A DNA stretch of 12,184 nucleotides from Rhodobacter sp. GTDB taxonomy: Bacteria; Pseudomonadota; Alphaproteobacteria; Rhodobacterales; Rhodobacteraceae. The stretch lies in assembly GCA_013824045.1 (NCBI GenBank), contig PNND01000312.1:1-12184 (forward strand), written 5' to 3'. The notes below the pieces were generated by a model, which made no database searches, was not told the origin of the DNA, and saw only the letters and a program-made list of their open reading frames with translations. Made by a program: the position numbers and the translations under genes. This document shows positions 1 through 6,151 of the stretch, piece by piece. Position 1 is the stretch's first letter. Each line of letters begins with the position of its first letter.

Positions 1-25
1 CCACCAACCCCCGCCCAGCCGATGA

Positions 26-54
26 TTGCGGCCTCCTGCCCGGCGGGCTATAGC
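26..54 (+). promoter_or_regulatory. candidate sigma70-type promoter of ssb
   Basis: TTGCGG at 26-31 and TATAGC at 49-54 are separated by 17 bases, matching the -35 and -10 consensus at three and four of six positions. Transcription would start near 61 and give a leader of about 50 bases. Both boxes are imperfect, and this is read by eye only. No Rhodobacter-type SOS box (GTTC-N7-GTTC) was seen in the upstream 111 bases. Confidence 0.35.
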
Positions 55-69
55 CTTTTGTTAACCAGC

Positions 70-85
70 CGGAGGATAGCCTCCG
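70..85 (+). promoter_or_regulatory. small hairpin in the ssb leader
   Basis: CGGAGG (70-75) and CCTCCG (80-85) form a perfect 6-bp stem around the tetraloop ATAG, ending 26 bases before the ssb start codon. The stem's 5' arm contains a second GGAGG, a Shine-Dalgarno-like string, besides the real one at 101-105. It could stabilise the leader or influence ribosome loading. No function is demonstrated, and a short GC stem can occur by chance. Confidence 0.3.
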
Positions 86-111
86 CACAGGATCAGATTC
101 GGAGGGAAAGC

Positions 112-648
112 ATGGCCGGTTCCGTCAACAAGGTGATCATCGTCGGCAATCTCGGGCGCGACCCCGAGGTCCGCAGTTTCCAGAACGGCGGCAAGGTGGT
201 GAACCTGCGCATCGCCACCTCGGAAACCTGGCGCGACAAAAGCTCGGGCGAACGCAAGGAGCGCACCGAATGGCATTCCGTGGCGATCTTCAATGAAAAC
301 CTCGCCAAGGTGGCGGAACAGTACCTGAAAAAGGGCTCGAAGGTTTACATCGAAGGCCAGCTTGAAACCCGCAAATGGCAGGACCAAAGCGGCCAAGACC
401 GCTACACGACCGAGGTTGTCTTGCGCCAGTATCGCGGTGAACTGACCATCCTCGATGGCCGTGATGGCGGCGGCAGCGGTGGCGGCGGTGCTGGTGGCGG
501 CGATTACGGCGGCTATGATGATTATCAGGGTGGCGGTGCCTCTGGCGGCGGCGGTGGCGGCTATCAGGGTGGTGGCGCGCGCAGCGGCGGTGGCGGCGGC
601 GCCCCCGCAGGCGGGCGCAGCGACATGGATGACGAAATCCCCTTCTGA
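112..648 (+). CDS. ssb: single-stranded DNA-binding protein SSB
   Basis: This 178-residue protein binds single-stranded DNA in replication, recombination and repair, normally as a homotetramer, and recruits partners through its C-terminal tip. The OB-fold spans about residues 5-113, opening with [16 protein letters not shown] and containing the conserved [14 protein letters not shown] stretch. Residues 116-169 are a Gly-rich disordered linker with repeated YQGGGA units, and the protein ends in MDDEIPF, the canonical acidic tip. Length is normal for a bacterial SSB. The start at 112 is chosen because GGAGG lies at 101-105, six bases ahead; an in-frame ATG at 22 would add 30 residues with no SSB character. 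The gene is followed by its own terminator, so it is probably monocistronic. The identification is secure. Confidence 0.97.
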   Translation: MAGSVNKVIIVGNLGRDPEVRSFQNGGKVVNLRIATSETWRDKSSGERKERTEWHSVAIFNENLAKVAEQYLKKGSKVYIEGQLETRKWQDQSGQDRYTTEVVLRQYRGELTILDGRDGGGSGGGGAGGGDYGGYDDYQGGGASGGGGGGYQGGGARSGGGGGAPAGGRSDMDDEIPF

Positions 649-675
649 TCCATTCGCCGTCCGGCAAGACCAACC

Positions 676-709
676 AAGGGCGCTTCCCGCAAGGGCAGCG
701 CCCCTTTTT
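676..709 (+). terminator. Rho-independent terminator after ssb
   Basis: GGGCGCT (678-684) pairs with AGCGCCC (697-703) around a 12-base loop, followed by one C and a run of five T (705-709). The A-rich bases before the stem can extend pairing with the T run. It lies 28 bases past the ssb stop codon and separates ssb from the Fe-S maturation gene. Confidence 0.8.
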
Positions 710-741
710 GTATCCCGGTTTCCAGCGCCGTTATCCTGTAC

Positions 742-770
742 TGGACCTTGGCCCCGCCATTCCCTATATA
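742..770 (+). promoter_or_regulatory. candidate promoter of the sufT-like gene
   Basis: TGGACC (742-747) and TATATA (765-770) are 17 bases apart and match the sigma70 boxes at four of six positions each. They lie between the ssb terminator and the start codon at 800, where a promoter is needed. The start is preceded by GGAA at 791-794. This is an eye call only; I did not recognise an IscR or iron-regulator box. Confidence 0.4.
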
Positions 771-799
771 TTCACTCAACAACACCTTCCGGAACCGCC

Positions 800-1159
800 A
801 TGACCAACGTGGACAAGATCGAAGGCGCACCGCTGATCGCGCCCTCCAGCACCGACCACCCGCTCTACGACCATGTGGTCGAGGCTTGCCGTACGGTGTT
901 CGATCCGGAAATTCCGGTGAACATCTTCGATCTGGGCCTCGTCTACACTGTCGACATCTCGGCCGAGAGTGACGTCGAAATCACCATGACCCTCACCGCA
1001 CCGGGTTGCCCCGTGGCGGGCGAAATGCCCGGTTGGGTGGCCGATGCGGTGGAACCCGTGGCCGGTGTGAAATCGGTCAACGTGAAGATGACCTTCGATC
1101 CCCCTTGGGGCATGGACATGATGTCCGATGAGGCCCGGCTCGAACTGGGCTTCATGTAA
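800..1159 (+). CDS. sufT: SUF-associated MIP18/DUF59 Fe-S maturation protein (SufT-like)
   Basis: This 119-residue protein belongs to the MIP18/DUF59 family, whose bacterial SUF-associated members help mature or deliver Fe-S clusters in the cytoplasm. Visible family motifs are DPEIPVNIFDLGLVY at residues 35-49, LTAPGCPVAGEMP around 65-77 with the conserved Cys70, and DPPWGMDMMSDEARLELGF at the C-terminus. The length and the DPPW...ELG ending fit the SUF-type subgroup, not the phenylacetate oxygenase protein PaaD, and no paa genes are nearby. An A-type Fe-S carrier lies 1.5 kb downstream, but the core sufBCDS genes are not in the window. The start at 800 is preceded by a short GGAA. The gene symbol is by analogy; the family call is firm, the exact substrate unknown. 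Confidence 0.88.
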   Translation: MTNVDKIEGAPLIAPSSTDHPLYDHVVEACRTVFDPEIPVNIFDLGLVYTVDISAESDVEITMTLTAPGCPVAGEMPGWVADAVEPVAGVKSVNVKMTFDPPWGMDMMSDEARLELGFM

Positions 1160-1175
1160 AGGCAAAACTTTTTTC

Positions 1176-1223
1176 TTGCATTCTTGCTTTGCAAAGCTTT
1201 TCATTTGCATTGCCCTGATGCAA
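1176..1223 (+). promoter_or_regulatory. AT-rich palindromic control region before the SatD-like gene
   Basis: This gap is much richer in A/T than its neighbours and is dense in TTGCA/TGCAA strings (1176, 1190, 1205 and, inverted, 1218). It holds a perfect 12-base palindrome GCTTTGCAAAGC (1186-1197) and an inverted repeat TTGCAT/ATGCAA (1205-1210 and 1218-1223, 7-base spacer). A weak promoter can be drawn with TTGCAT (1176-1181) and TTTCAT (1199-1204), 17 bases apart, which would place the palindrome inside the spacer like an operator. The T run and palindrome could alternatively act as a poor terminator for the upstream gene. Confidence 0.35.
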
Positions 1224-1233
1224 GGAAACCCGT

Positions 1234-1884
1234 TTGCCTCATCCGTCCTACCCGGTCCACGCTGTCATCACAGGTGATCTCATCGCCTCCAGCGCCCTGC
1301 CCGACAGCCGGATGGATGCCGCGATGTCGGCGCTGCACCATGCCGCGCAGACATGGGTGGCGGATGACCTGCACTTCACACGCTTTCGCGGCGACGGCTG
1401 GCAGATCCTGATCCCTCGCCCCGGCTGCGCCCTCCGCATCGCTTTCCTGCTCTCTGCCGCCCTCGCCGCCGCCGAAACAGACCTGTCCACCCGCCTCGCC
1501 ATAGGCTTCGGCAGCGTCACCCGCCGGCCCTTGGGCGATCTCTCCGCCGCCACTGGCACCGCCTTCATCCGCTCGGGTCGCGCACTGGATGCCATGCCGC
1601 GCGGCCAGACATGGGCTGTCTCAGGCGGCACCGGACTGCCCGCATGGGTCGCGGCCTCCGTCCCCCTAGCCGCTTGGCAAGCCGCCCTCTGGACAAAGGG
1701 ACAGGCCGCCGTCGTGGCCGACTACCTCGATCCGGTCCACCTGACTCAGGAAGAACGCGCCGCCCGCATGGGCCTCACCCGGCAAGCGTGGAAATCCCGC
1801 TTCGCCGGATCAGGCATCGCCGCATGGCAGCCGACACTCGACCTTTGGGAAAACTGGAATGGCGCAGGGGTAGGCGATGATTGA
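1234..1884 (+). CDS. SatD-like protein with cyclase-like core and C-terminal helix-turn-helix
   Basis: This 216-residue cytoplasmic protein resembles the SatD family, whose biochemical role I do not know. In order it shows HAVITGDLIASS (9-20), a helical stretch, FRGDGWQILI (51-60), RLAIGFGSV (87-95) and GTAFIRSGRALDAM (108-121). This series parallels the motifs of class III nucleotide cyclases: Asp15 and Asp54 fit the two metal-binding Asp, and Arg116 fits the conserved Arg, but the usual Asn is Ile112. Residues 168-192 look like a helix-turn-helix (LTQEERAARMGLTRQAWKSRF). The start is a TTG at 1234 with AAGGA six bases ahead; the nearby ATG at 1218 is out of frame. It overlaps the DUF3307 gene by 8 bases, so the two are translationally coupled. 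Family assignment is moderate; nucleotide binding is inference. Confidence 0.65.
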   Translation: MPHPSYPVHAVITGDLIASSALPDSRMDAAMSALHHAAQTWVADDLHFTRFRGDGWQILIPRPGCALRIAFLLSAALAAAETDLSTRLAIGFGSVTRRPLGDLSAATGTAFIRSGRALDAMPRGQTWAVSGGTGLPAWVAASVPLAAWQAALWTKGQAAVVADYLDPVHLTQEERAARMGLTRQAWKSRFAGSGIAAWQPTLDLWENWNGAGVGDD

Positions 1885-2593
1885 AACCCTCACCGCCCTT
1901 TTCTTCGCCCATGTCATGGCCGATTTCCTGCTACAGCCCGACCGCATGGTCGCGGGCAAGCGCAAACCGCTCTGGTTTCTGGCCCATGCGGCCATCGTTT
2001 TGGTCACCGCCATTGCGGCCACGGGCAGCCTGCACCCGGCGCTTTTCGCCCTCACCCTCGGCCATGCAGTGATCGATGCGGCAAAGCTTGCCACCCGCCG
2101 CACCGATGCCGCCGCCTTCATGCTGGATCAATTGGCCCACATCGCCACGCTGCTTCTCACCGCGGCGCTTGTCCCCAGCCTCTTCGCCGGCGGCCTCTGG
2201 GCAGGCCAGCCGCAGCTTCCCGCCTTCTTCGCCCTTGCCGCAGGCGCGATCTGGACGATCCGCGCCGGCGGTCACGCCATCGGCCTGCTGATGGCCCCAT
2301 GGACCGCGCTCATCTCCATGGACGGCCTGCCCAATGGCGGCCGCGCCATCGGCCAGCTTGAACGCGGGCTGATCTTCGTGATGATCCTCGGCGGCCTGCC
2401 CGAAGGCATTGGCTTTCTGATCGCCGCGAAATCCGTCCTGCGCTTCGGCACCGTCCGGGAAGAGGCGAAACTGTCCGAATACGTCATCATCGGCACCCTC
2501 GCCTCCTTCGCCTGGGCGCTTTTGTCGGCATTCCTAACGCTCGCCGCTCTCTACATCCTGCCGCCACTTGGAATTCCTGCATTTCCGCCTTAA
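1877..2593 (+). CDS. DUF3307 integral membrane protein
   Basis: This 238-residue hydrophobic protein matches the DUF3307 family as I know it. Its function is undescribed to my knowledge. Several membrane helices are apparent (about residues 5-20, 33-50, 53-70, 83-105, 114-140, 163-185 and 202-228). Conserved-looking polar residues sit inside them in an H-x3-D pattern: His12/Asp16 (AHVMADFLLQ), His37, His63/Asp67 (LGHAVIDAAK) and Asp84/His88 (LDQLAHI), which could form a metal site. A cytoplasmic-looking loop NGGRAIGQLERG (153-164) and the segment FGTVREEAKLSEY (190-202) follow. The ATG at 1877 has AGGGG six bases ahead, inside the 3' end of the SatD-like gene. SatD-like and DUF3307 genes are, in my recollection, recurrent neighbours. 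Membrane location is clear; activity is not. Confidence 0.75.
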   Translation: MIETLTALFFAHVMADFLLQPDRMVAGKRKPLWFLAHAAIVLVTAIAATGSLHPALFALTLGHAVIDAAKLATRRTDAAAFMLDQLAHIATLLLTAALVPSLFAGGLWAGQPQLPAFFALAAGAIWTIRAGGHAIGLLMAPWTALISMDGLPNGGRAIGQLERGLIFVMILGGLPEGIGFLIAAKSVLRFGTVREEAKLSEYVIIGTLASFAWALLSAFLTLAALYILPPLGIPAFPP

Positions 2594-2616
2594 GTTAAGC
2601 CAACAAGGAGACCCCC

Positions 2617-2976
2617 ATGTTCGGCATTCCCGGCAAACAGGCTGTGACCCTCACCCCCGCCGCCGTGCGGCAGATTTCCCGCCTTATGGCAAAGCAGGGC
2701 AGCACCGGCCTGCGCATCGGCGTGAAAAAGGGCGGCTGCGCCGGCATGGAATACACAATGGATTATGTCACCGACATCAATCCGATGGATGAGCTAATCG
2801 AACAGGATGGCGCGCGGGTAATGATCGCCCCCATGGCGCAGATGTTCCTCTTCGGCACCGAGATCGATTATGAAACCTCGCTGCTGGAATCGGGCTTCCG
2901 CTTCAACAACCCCAACGTGGCCGAGGCCTGCGGTTGCGGTGAATCGATCAAGTTCAAGGACCAGCCCGCCGCCTGA
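2617..2976 (+). CDS. A-type iron-sulfur carrier protein (HesB/IscA/SufA family)
   Basis: This 119-residue protein is an A-type carrier that receives Fe-S clusters from the assembly scaffold and passes them to apo-proteins in the cytoplasm. The three cluster ligands of the family are present: Cys41 in GGCAGMEY, and Cys105 and Cys107 in EACGCGES near the C-terminus. The core LTPAAVRQI...LRIGVKKGGCAGMEY is typical. Length is normal (about 105-125). AAGGAG at 2605-2610, six bases before the ATG, fixes the start. Only 23 bases separate it from the DUF3307 gene, so it may be read from the same transcript. With the SufT-like gene at 800 it suggests a SUF-linked locus. I leave the symbol blank because SufA, IscA and ErpA cannot be told apart safely here. 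Confidence 0.92.
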   Translation: MFGIPGKQAVTLTPAAVRQISRLMAKQGSTGLRIGVKKGGCAGMEYTMDYVTDINPMDELIEQDGARVMIAPMAQMFLFGTEIDYETSLLESGFRFNNPNVAEACGCGESIKFKDQPAA

Positions 2977-3001
2977 GGCAGGGCCAAAGGACCACGCGCT
3001 T

Positions 3002-3022
3002 CGGGCCTGACTCGGGGGCCCG
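3002..3022 (+). other. GC hairpin downstream of the Fe-S carrier gene
   Basis: CGGGCC (3002-3007) and GGCCCG (3017-3022) form a perfect 6-bp stem with a 9-base loop, 25 bases after the stop codon. There is no T run, so it is not a standard intrinsic terminator. It might mark a 3' end or assist Rho-dependent termination. Confidence 0.3.
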
Positions 3023-3083
3023 TCGCTCACCGCGCATCAGCGCACCAAAGGCTTCAAATCCCGCCCTTCTCTAGCGAAATTTG

Positions 3084-3126
3084 TATGCACAGCCGTCTGC
3101 ACCACCGTCTGCACAAAGTGCTGTAC
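3084..3126 (+). repeat. four 12-base-phased TNTGCAC-like units upstream of tpiA
   Basis: TATGCAC (3084-3090), TCTGCAC (3096-3102), TCTGCAC (3108-3114) and the weaker GCTGTAC (3120-3126) recur at exactly 12-base spacing; the two middle copies share the ten bases CCGTCTGCAC. The array lies in the 214-base gap before tpiA, about 65 bases ahead of its start codon. The last copies also form GCAC-AAA-GTGC (3111-3120). It could be a regulator-binding array or a small slippage product. The rest of this gap (2977-3083 and 3127-3180) shows no convincing gene or promoter. Confidence 0.6.
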
Positions 3127-3190
3127 ACCCCTTTTCCTGCATCTCCTTTCCCCGTAACGCTTGTTCCGTGCAAAACCCCGGGAGGACAGC

Positions 3191-3934
3191 ATGAGAAAAC
3201 TCGCCGCAGGCAATTGGAAGATGAACGGCACCGCCGCCAGCCTGACCGAGGTTTCTGCCCTCGCCCAAGCCCATCCCGCCCCCGCCTGCGACATGCTGCT
3301 CTGCCCCCCCGCCACCCTCATCGCCCGCATGGCCGATGTGGCGAAAGGCACCCCCGTCATGATCGGCGGGCAGGATTGCCACGCGAAATCCAGTGGCGCG
3401 CACACCGGTGACATTTCGGCAGAAATGCTTTTAGATTCAGGGGCTTCGCACGTGATCCTCGGCCATTCCGAACGCCGCACCGATCATGCCGAAACCGATG
3501 CGCAGGTGCTGGCCAAGGCAGAGGCCGCTATCAAGGCGGGCCTCATCGCCATCGTCTGCATCGGCGAAACCGAAGCCGAACGGGATGCAGGCCGGACGCT
3601 CGACGTGGTGGGAACCCAGCTTCACGGCTCTGTCCCCGCTGACGCCACTGCCGCCACCCTCGTGATCGCCTATGAACCCGTCTGGGCCATCGGCACTGGC
3701 CGCACCCCCACTCTGGCCGAGATCGCCGAGGTTCACGCCTTCCTCCGCACCCGCCTGACCGCCCGGATCGGGGTACAGGCCGCAGGCGTCCGCCTGCTGT
3801 ATGGCGGGTCGGTAAAGCCTTCGAATGCCACGGAAATCTTCGCCATCCCTCATGTTGATGGTGCGCTCGTCGGTGGCGCCAGCCTCAAGGCGGCAGACTT
3901 CGGTGCCATCGTGGCAGCCCTCTCCGCCGCCTGA
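3191..3934 (+). CDS. tpiA: triose-phosphate isomerase
   Basis: This 247-residue cytoplasmic enzyme interconverts dihydroxyacetone phosphate and glyceraldehyde 3-phosphate in glycolysis, gluconeogenesis and the Calvin cycle. It is a single TIM barrel. Catalytic residues are Asn8 and Lys10 in AGNWKMN, the electrophile His92 in GHSERR and the base Glu162 in the signature [11 protein letters not shown]. The flexible loop follows at AIGTGRTPT, and phosphate-gripping motifs are YGGSVKPSN (204-212) and ALVGGASL (225-232). Length is normal for bacteria. The ATG at 3191 has GGAGG at 3181-3185; an upstream in-frame ATG at 3161 would add ten residues ahead of the conserved [10 protein letters not shown] start and is rejected. 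Nothing is missing from the active site. Confidence 0.98.
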   Translation: MRKLAAGNWKMNGTAASLTEVSALAQAHPAPACDMLLCPPATLIARMADVAKGTPVMIGGQDCHAKSSGAHTGDISAEMLLDSGASHVILGHSERRTDHAETDAQVLAKAEAAIKAGLIAIVCIGETEAERDAGRTLDVVGTQLHGSVPADATAATLVIAYEPVWAIGTGRTPTLAEIAEVHAFLRTRLTARIGVQAAGVRLLYGGSVKPSNATEIFAIPHVDGALVGGASLKAADFGAIVAALSAA

Positions 3935-4014
3935 TCGCGCCCTTTCACGTCGCCCATGGAACAGCCCCAGACCCGCTGTCAGGGGATGGTCGGGCATCAC
4001 AGCCGGACCATTTC

Positions 4015-4935
4015 ATGACAGCCCTTTCCCCTACCCGCTCGGCCCTGTCGGCAAACCTGATCTGCATGGCCTCCATGCTGATCTGGGCCGCCGCCCTGCC
4101 TGCGGCCGAGGTGCTGATCAGGGCCGATCCCGCCCCCCTGCCGCCGGTCGTCCTGAACGCTGCGCGGATGGTGATGGCGGCGCTTTTCCTTTTGCCGATC
4201 TGGTGGTTGGTCGAAGGGTCCGAGGCGCTCCGCCGCGCGAACTGGCCGCGCGGGATCATGGTGGGCTCACTCCTTGCACTCGGCGCGCTGCAATTGGTCT
4301 TTGGTCAGACCCGCACCTCGGCGGTGATGGCGGCAGTCGTGTCTTCCGCCATGCCGCTCATCGGGATGACGCTGGAAATTGTCCTTGATGGGCGGAAACT
4401 TACGCTGCAGATCGCGCTTGGCCTCCTGCTGTCTATCCTTGGCGGCATCCTTGCTGCGGGCAATTTCGACGGGGGCCTTTCCTTCGGGATCGGGGCGCTT
4501 CTCTGCCTCGGCTCGGTCATCACCTTCACCCTCGCCTCGCGCTGGACAGTCACCGCCCTGCCCGGCCTTACCCCGCTTGGCTCCACCAGCCTTACCGTCT
4601 GTGGCGCGGCCTTGGCGGGTACAGCCTTCGCCCTGATCGGCGGGTTGTTCGGACTGCCCGGCCCGAACCTTTCCGCCTTCGGCCTGACCGAATTCTCAGC
4701 GCTCGCCATCTACAGCGTGGGCGGGTTGGCCATCAGCCAACTCCTGTGGATCATCGCCGTAGGGCGCCTCGGCATTGCCATGTCGGCGCTGCATATCAAC
4801 CTGACGCCTTTCTACGTCATGGTCTTCATGCTGGCCCTCGGCGGCACCTGGAGCTGGGTTCAGGCCCTCGGCGCGGCTTTCGTCGCCGTCGGCGTGCTGG
4901 TCGCACAGGGGTTGATCGCCCTGCCCCGGCGCTGA
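4015..4935 (+). CDS. EamA/DMT-family transporter
   Basis: This 306-residue inner-membrane protein belongs to the drug/metabolite transporter superfamily with two tandem EamA repeats of about five helices each (roughly residues 13-150 and 157-302), around ten membrane spans in all. Features typical of the family include LICMASMLIWAAALPAAEVLIR at the first helix, the Arg-containing LNAARMVMAALFLLP, and IYSVGGLAISQLLWIIAVGRLG in the second half. Substrate cannot be read from sequence; relatives export amino acids, metabolites or drugs. The ATG at 4015 has only a weak ribosome site (GGA near 4005). It follows tpiA by 80 bases and precedes the P450 gene by 20 bases, so transporter and P450 are probably co-transcribed. 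Confidence 0.9.
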   Translation: MTALSPTRSALSANLICMASMLIWAAALPAAEVLIRADPAPLPPVVLNAARMVMAALFLLPIWWLVEGSEALRRANWPRGIMVGSLLALGALQLVFGQTRTSAVMAAVVSSAMPLIGMTLEIVLDGRKLTLQIALGLLLSILGGILAAGNFDGGLSFGIGALLCLGSVITFTLASRWTVTALPGLTPLGSTSLTVCGAALAGTAFALIGGLFGLPGPNLSAFGLTEFSALAIYSVGGLAISQLLWIIAVGRLGIAMSALHINLTPFYVMVFMLALGGTWSWVQALGAAFVAVGVLVAQGLIALPRR

Positions 4936-4955
4936 AACCCATCAAGATCAAGATC

Positions 4956-6137
4956 ATGCAAGACCTGTCCCAATCCCCCACCGATCCCGCCTTCGTCCAG
5001 AACCCCTATCCGTTCTATGACCGCGCCCGCGCCACAGGCCCCTTCTTCCGCTGGGCTGACTACAACCTGACCTGCACCCCGAACGCCTCGGCCGTGAACG
5101 CCATCCTGCGTGACCGCCGCTTTGGCCGCGAGGCCCCGCCCGAATGCGCGCCCGTCATTCCCGAACACCTGCGCCCCTTCTACGCGGTCGAGGCGCATTC
5201 GATGCTGGAACTGGAACCGCCCCGCCATACCCGCCTGCGCAGCCTTGTCCTGCGCGCCTTCACCTCACGCCGCATTGCCGCGCTTGGCCCTGAAATCAAA
5301 CGGCTTTCCCATGATCTGATCGACGCCCTGCCTGCGGGCGAATTCGATCTGCTGCCCACCTTCGCGCAGAAACTGCCCGTCATCATCATCGCCCGCCTGC
5401 TTGGCGTGCCCGAGTCGATGTCAGACGACCTGCTGCGCTGGTCCAACGCCATGGTCGGCATGTACATGGCCAATCGCACCCGCGAAACCGAGGATCGCGC
5501 CATCGCGGCAACCAATGATTTCGTGGCTTTCCTGCGCGGCTACATCGCCGCCCGCCGCGCCGATCCGCGCGATGACCTGATCACCCATCTGATCGCAGCC
5601 GAGGCGGAAGGTGACCGGCTGACCACCGACGAGTTGATCACCACCTGTATCCTCTTGCTGAATGCCGGGCATGAAGCGACGGTTCACACCATCGGCAACG
5701 GCGTGAAAACGCTGCTCGAGTCGAAAACCCCCGCCACCGCCCTCGCCCCCGACCATGTCGAGGCGACAGTCGAGGAAATCCTCCGCTTCGATCCCGCGCT
5801 GCATATGTTCACCCGCTGGGCCTATGAGGAGGTAGAGGTGATGGGCCACCGCTTCCAGCGAGGCGATCAGGTCGCGCTACTGCTGGCGGCAGCAAACCGT
5901 GACCCCGGCCAATGGGACCGTCCCGCCGATTTCCTGCCGGACCGCCCCGCCAAGCCGAACGCCACATTCGGCGCTGGCCTGCACTTCTGCGTGGGCGCAC
6001 CCTTGGCCCGGCTGGAGTTGCAGATCGCCCTGCCGATCCTGTTCCAGCGCCTGCCAAACCTGCGCCTTGCGGCAAAGCCCGTTTATGCGGATGTGTACCA
6101 CTTCCACGGCCTCAAGGCGCTGCACCTCGCCCGTTAA
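4956..6137 (+). CDS. cytochrome P450 (soluble bacterial class)
   Basis: This 393-residue soluble heme monooxygenase would insert one oxygen atom into an organic substrate, with electrons from a ferredoxin and reductase. Hallmarks are all present: helix C/B region EPPRHTRLRSLVLRAFT (87-103), I-helix oxygen-activation motif AGHEAT (237-242), K-helix EILR (274-277), and the heme loop FGAGLHFCVGAPLARLE (338-354) with axial ligand Cys345. There is no membrane anchor, and length fits bacterial P450s (about 390-420). Start at 4956 is chosen because homologous P450s begin near the NPYPFYDRAR segment; the open frame reaches back to 4746 inside the permease gene but that part has no P450 character. No ribosome site is obvious. 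No dedicated ferredoxin gene is adjacent; the Fpr at 10741 could serve. Substrate and CYP family unknown. Confidence 0.94.
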   Translation: MQDLSQSPTDPAFVQNPYPFYDRARATGPFFRWADYNLTCTPNASAVNAILRDRRFGREAPPECAPVIPEHLRPFYAVEAHSMLELEPPRHTRLRSLVLRAFTSRRIAALGPEIKRLSHDLIDALPAGEFDLLPTFAQKLPVIIIARLLGVPESMSDDLLRWSNAMVGMYMANRTRETEDRAIAATNDFVAFLRGYIAARRADPRDDLITHLIAAEAEGDRLTTDELITTCILLLNAGHEATVHTIGNGVKTLLESKTPATALAPDHVEATVEEILRFDPALHMFTRWAYEEVEVMGHRFQRGDQVALLLAAANRDPGQWDRPADFLPDRPAKPNATFGAGLHFCVGAPLARLELQIALPILFQRLPNLRLAAKPVYADVYHFHGLKALHLAR

Positions 6138-6151
6138 GGCCAAGGCCCGCC

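Noticed and set aside
22..111. 30-residue N-terminal extension of SSB from the ATG at 22
   Set aside because: The extension has no SSB homology, lies over the likely promoter and leader, and the ATG at 112 has a strong ribosome site and the canonical MAGSVNKV start.
1..111. SOS (LexA) control of ssb
   Set aside because: I looked for the alphaproteobacterial GTTC-N7-GTTC pattern and found none. TTGTTAAC at 58-65 is not a match.
1186..1204. Intrinsic terminator of the sufT-like gene formed by GCTTTGCAAAGC and TTTT
   Set aside because: The palindrome has no unpaired centre, so folding would leave at most a four-base-pair weak stem. It looks more like a protein-binding site, though termination cannot be excluded.
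3084..3126. CRISPR array
   Set aside because: The repeated unit is 7-10 bases with 12-base period, far too short for repeats and spacers, and there are no cas genes.
3085..3411. Small open frame starting MHSRLHHRLHKV before and over tpiA
   Set aside because: The apparent four-residue protein repeat is only the translation of the 12-base DNA repeat. The frame has no ribosome site and runs out of frame through tpiA.
3939..4014. Terminator between tpiA and the permease gene
   Set aside because: CCCC...GGGG and short complementary stretches are present, but there is no coherent stem and no T run.
4746..4955. Upstream extension of the P450 frame inside the permease gene
   Set aside because: The extra 70 residues are a shifted reading of the permease gene and do not resemble a P450 N-terminus.
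6138..6151. Terminator between the convergent P450 and Lrp-type genes
   Set aside because: The gap is only 14 bases, with no stem-loop or T run. Transcripts probably run into each other.
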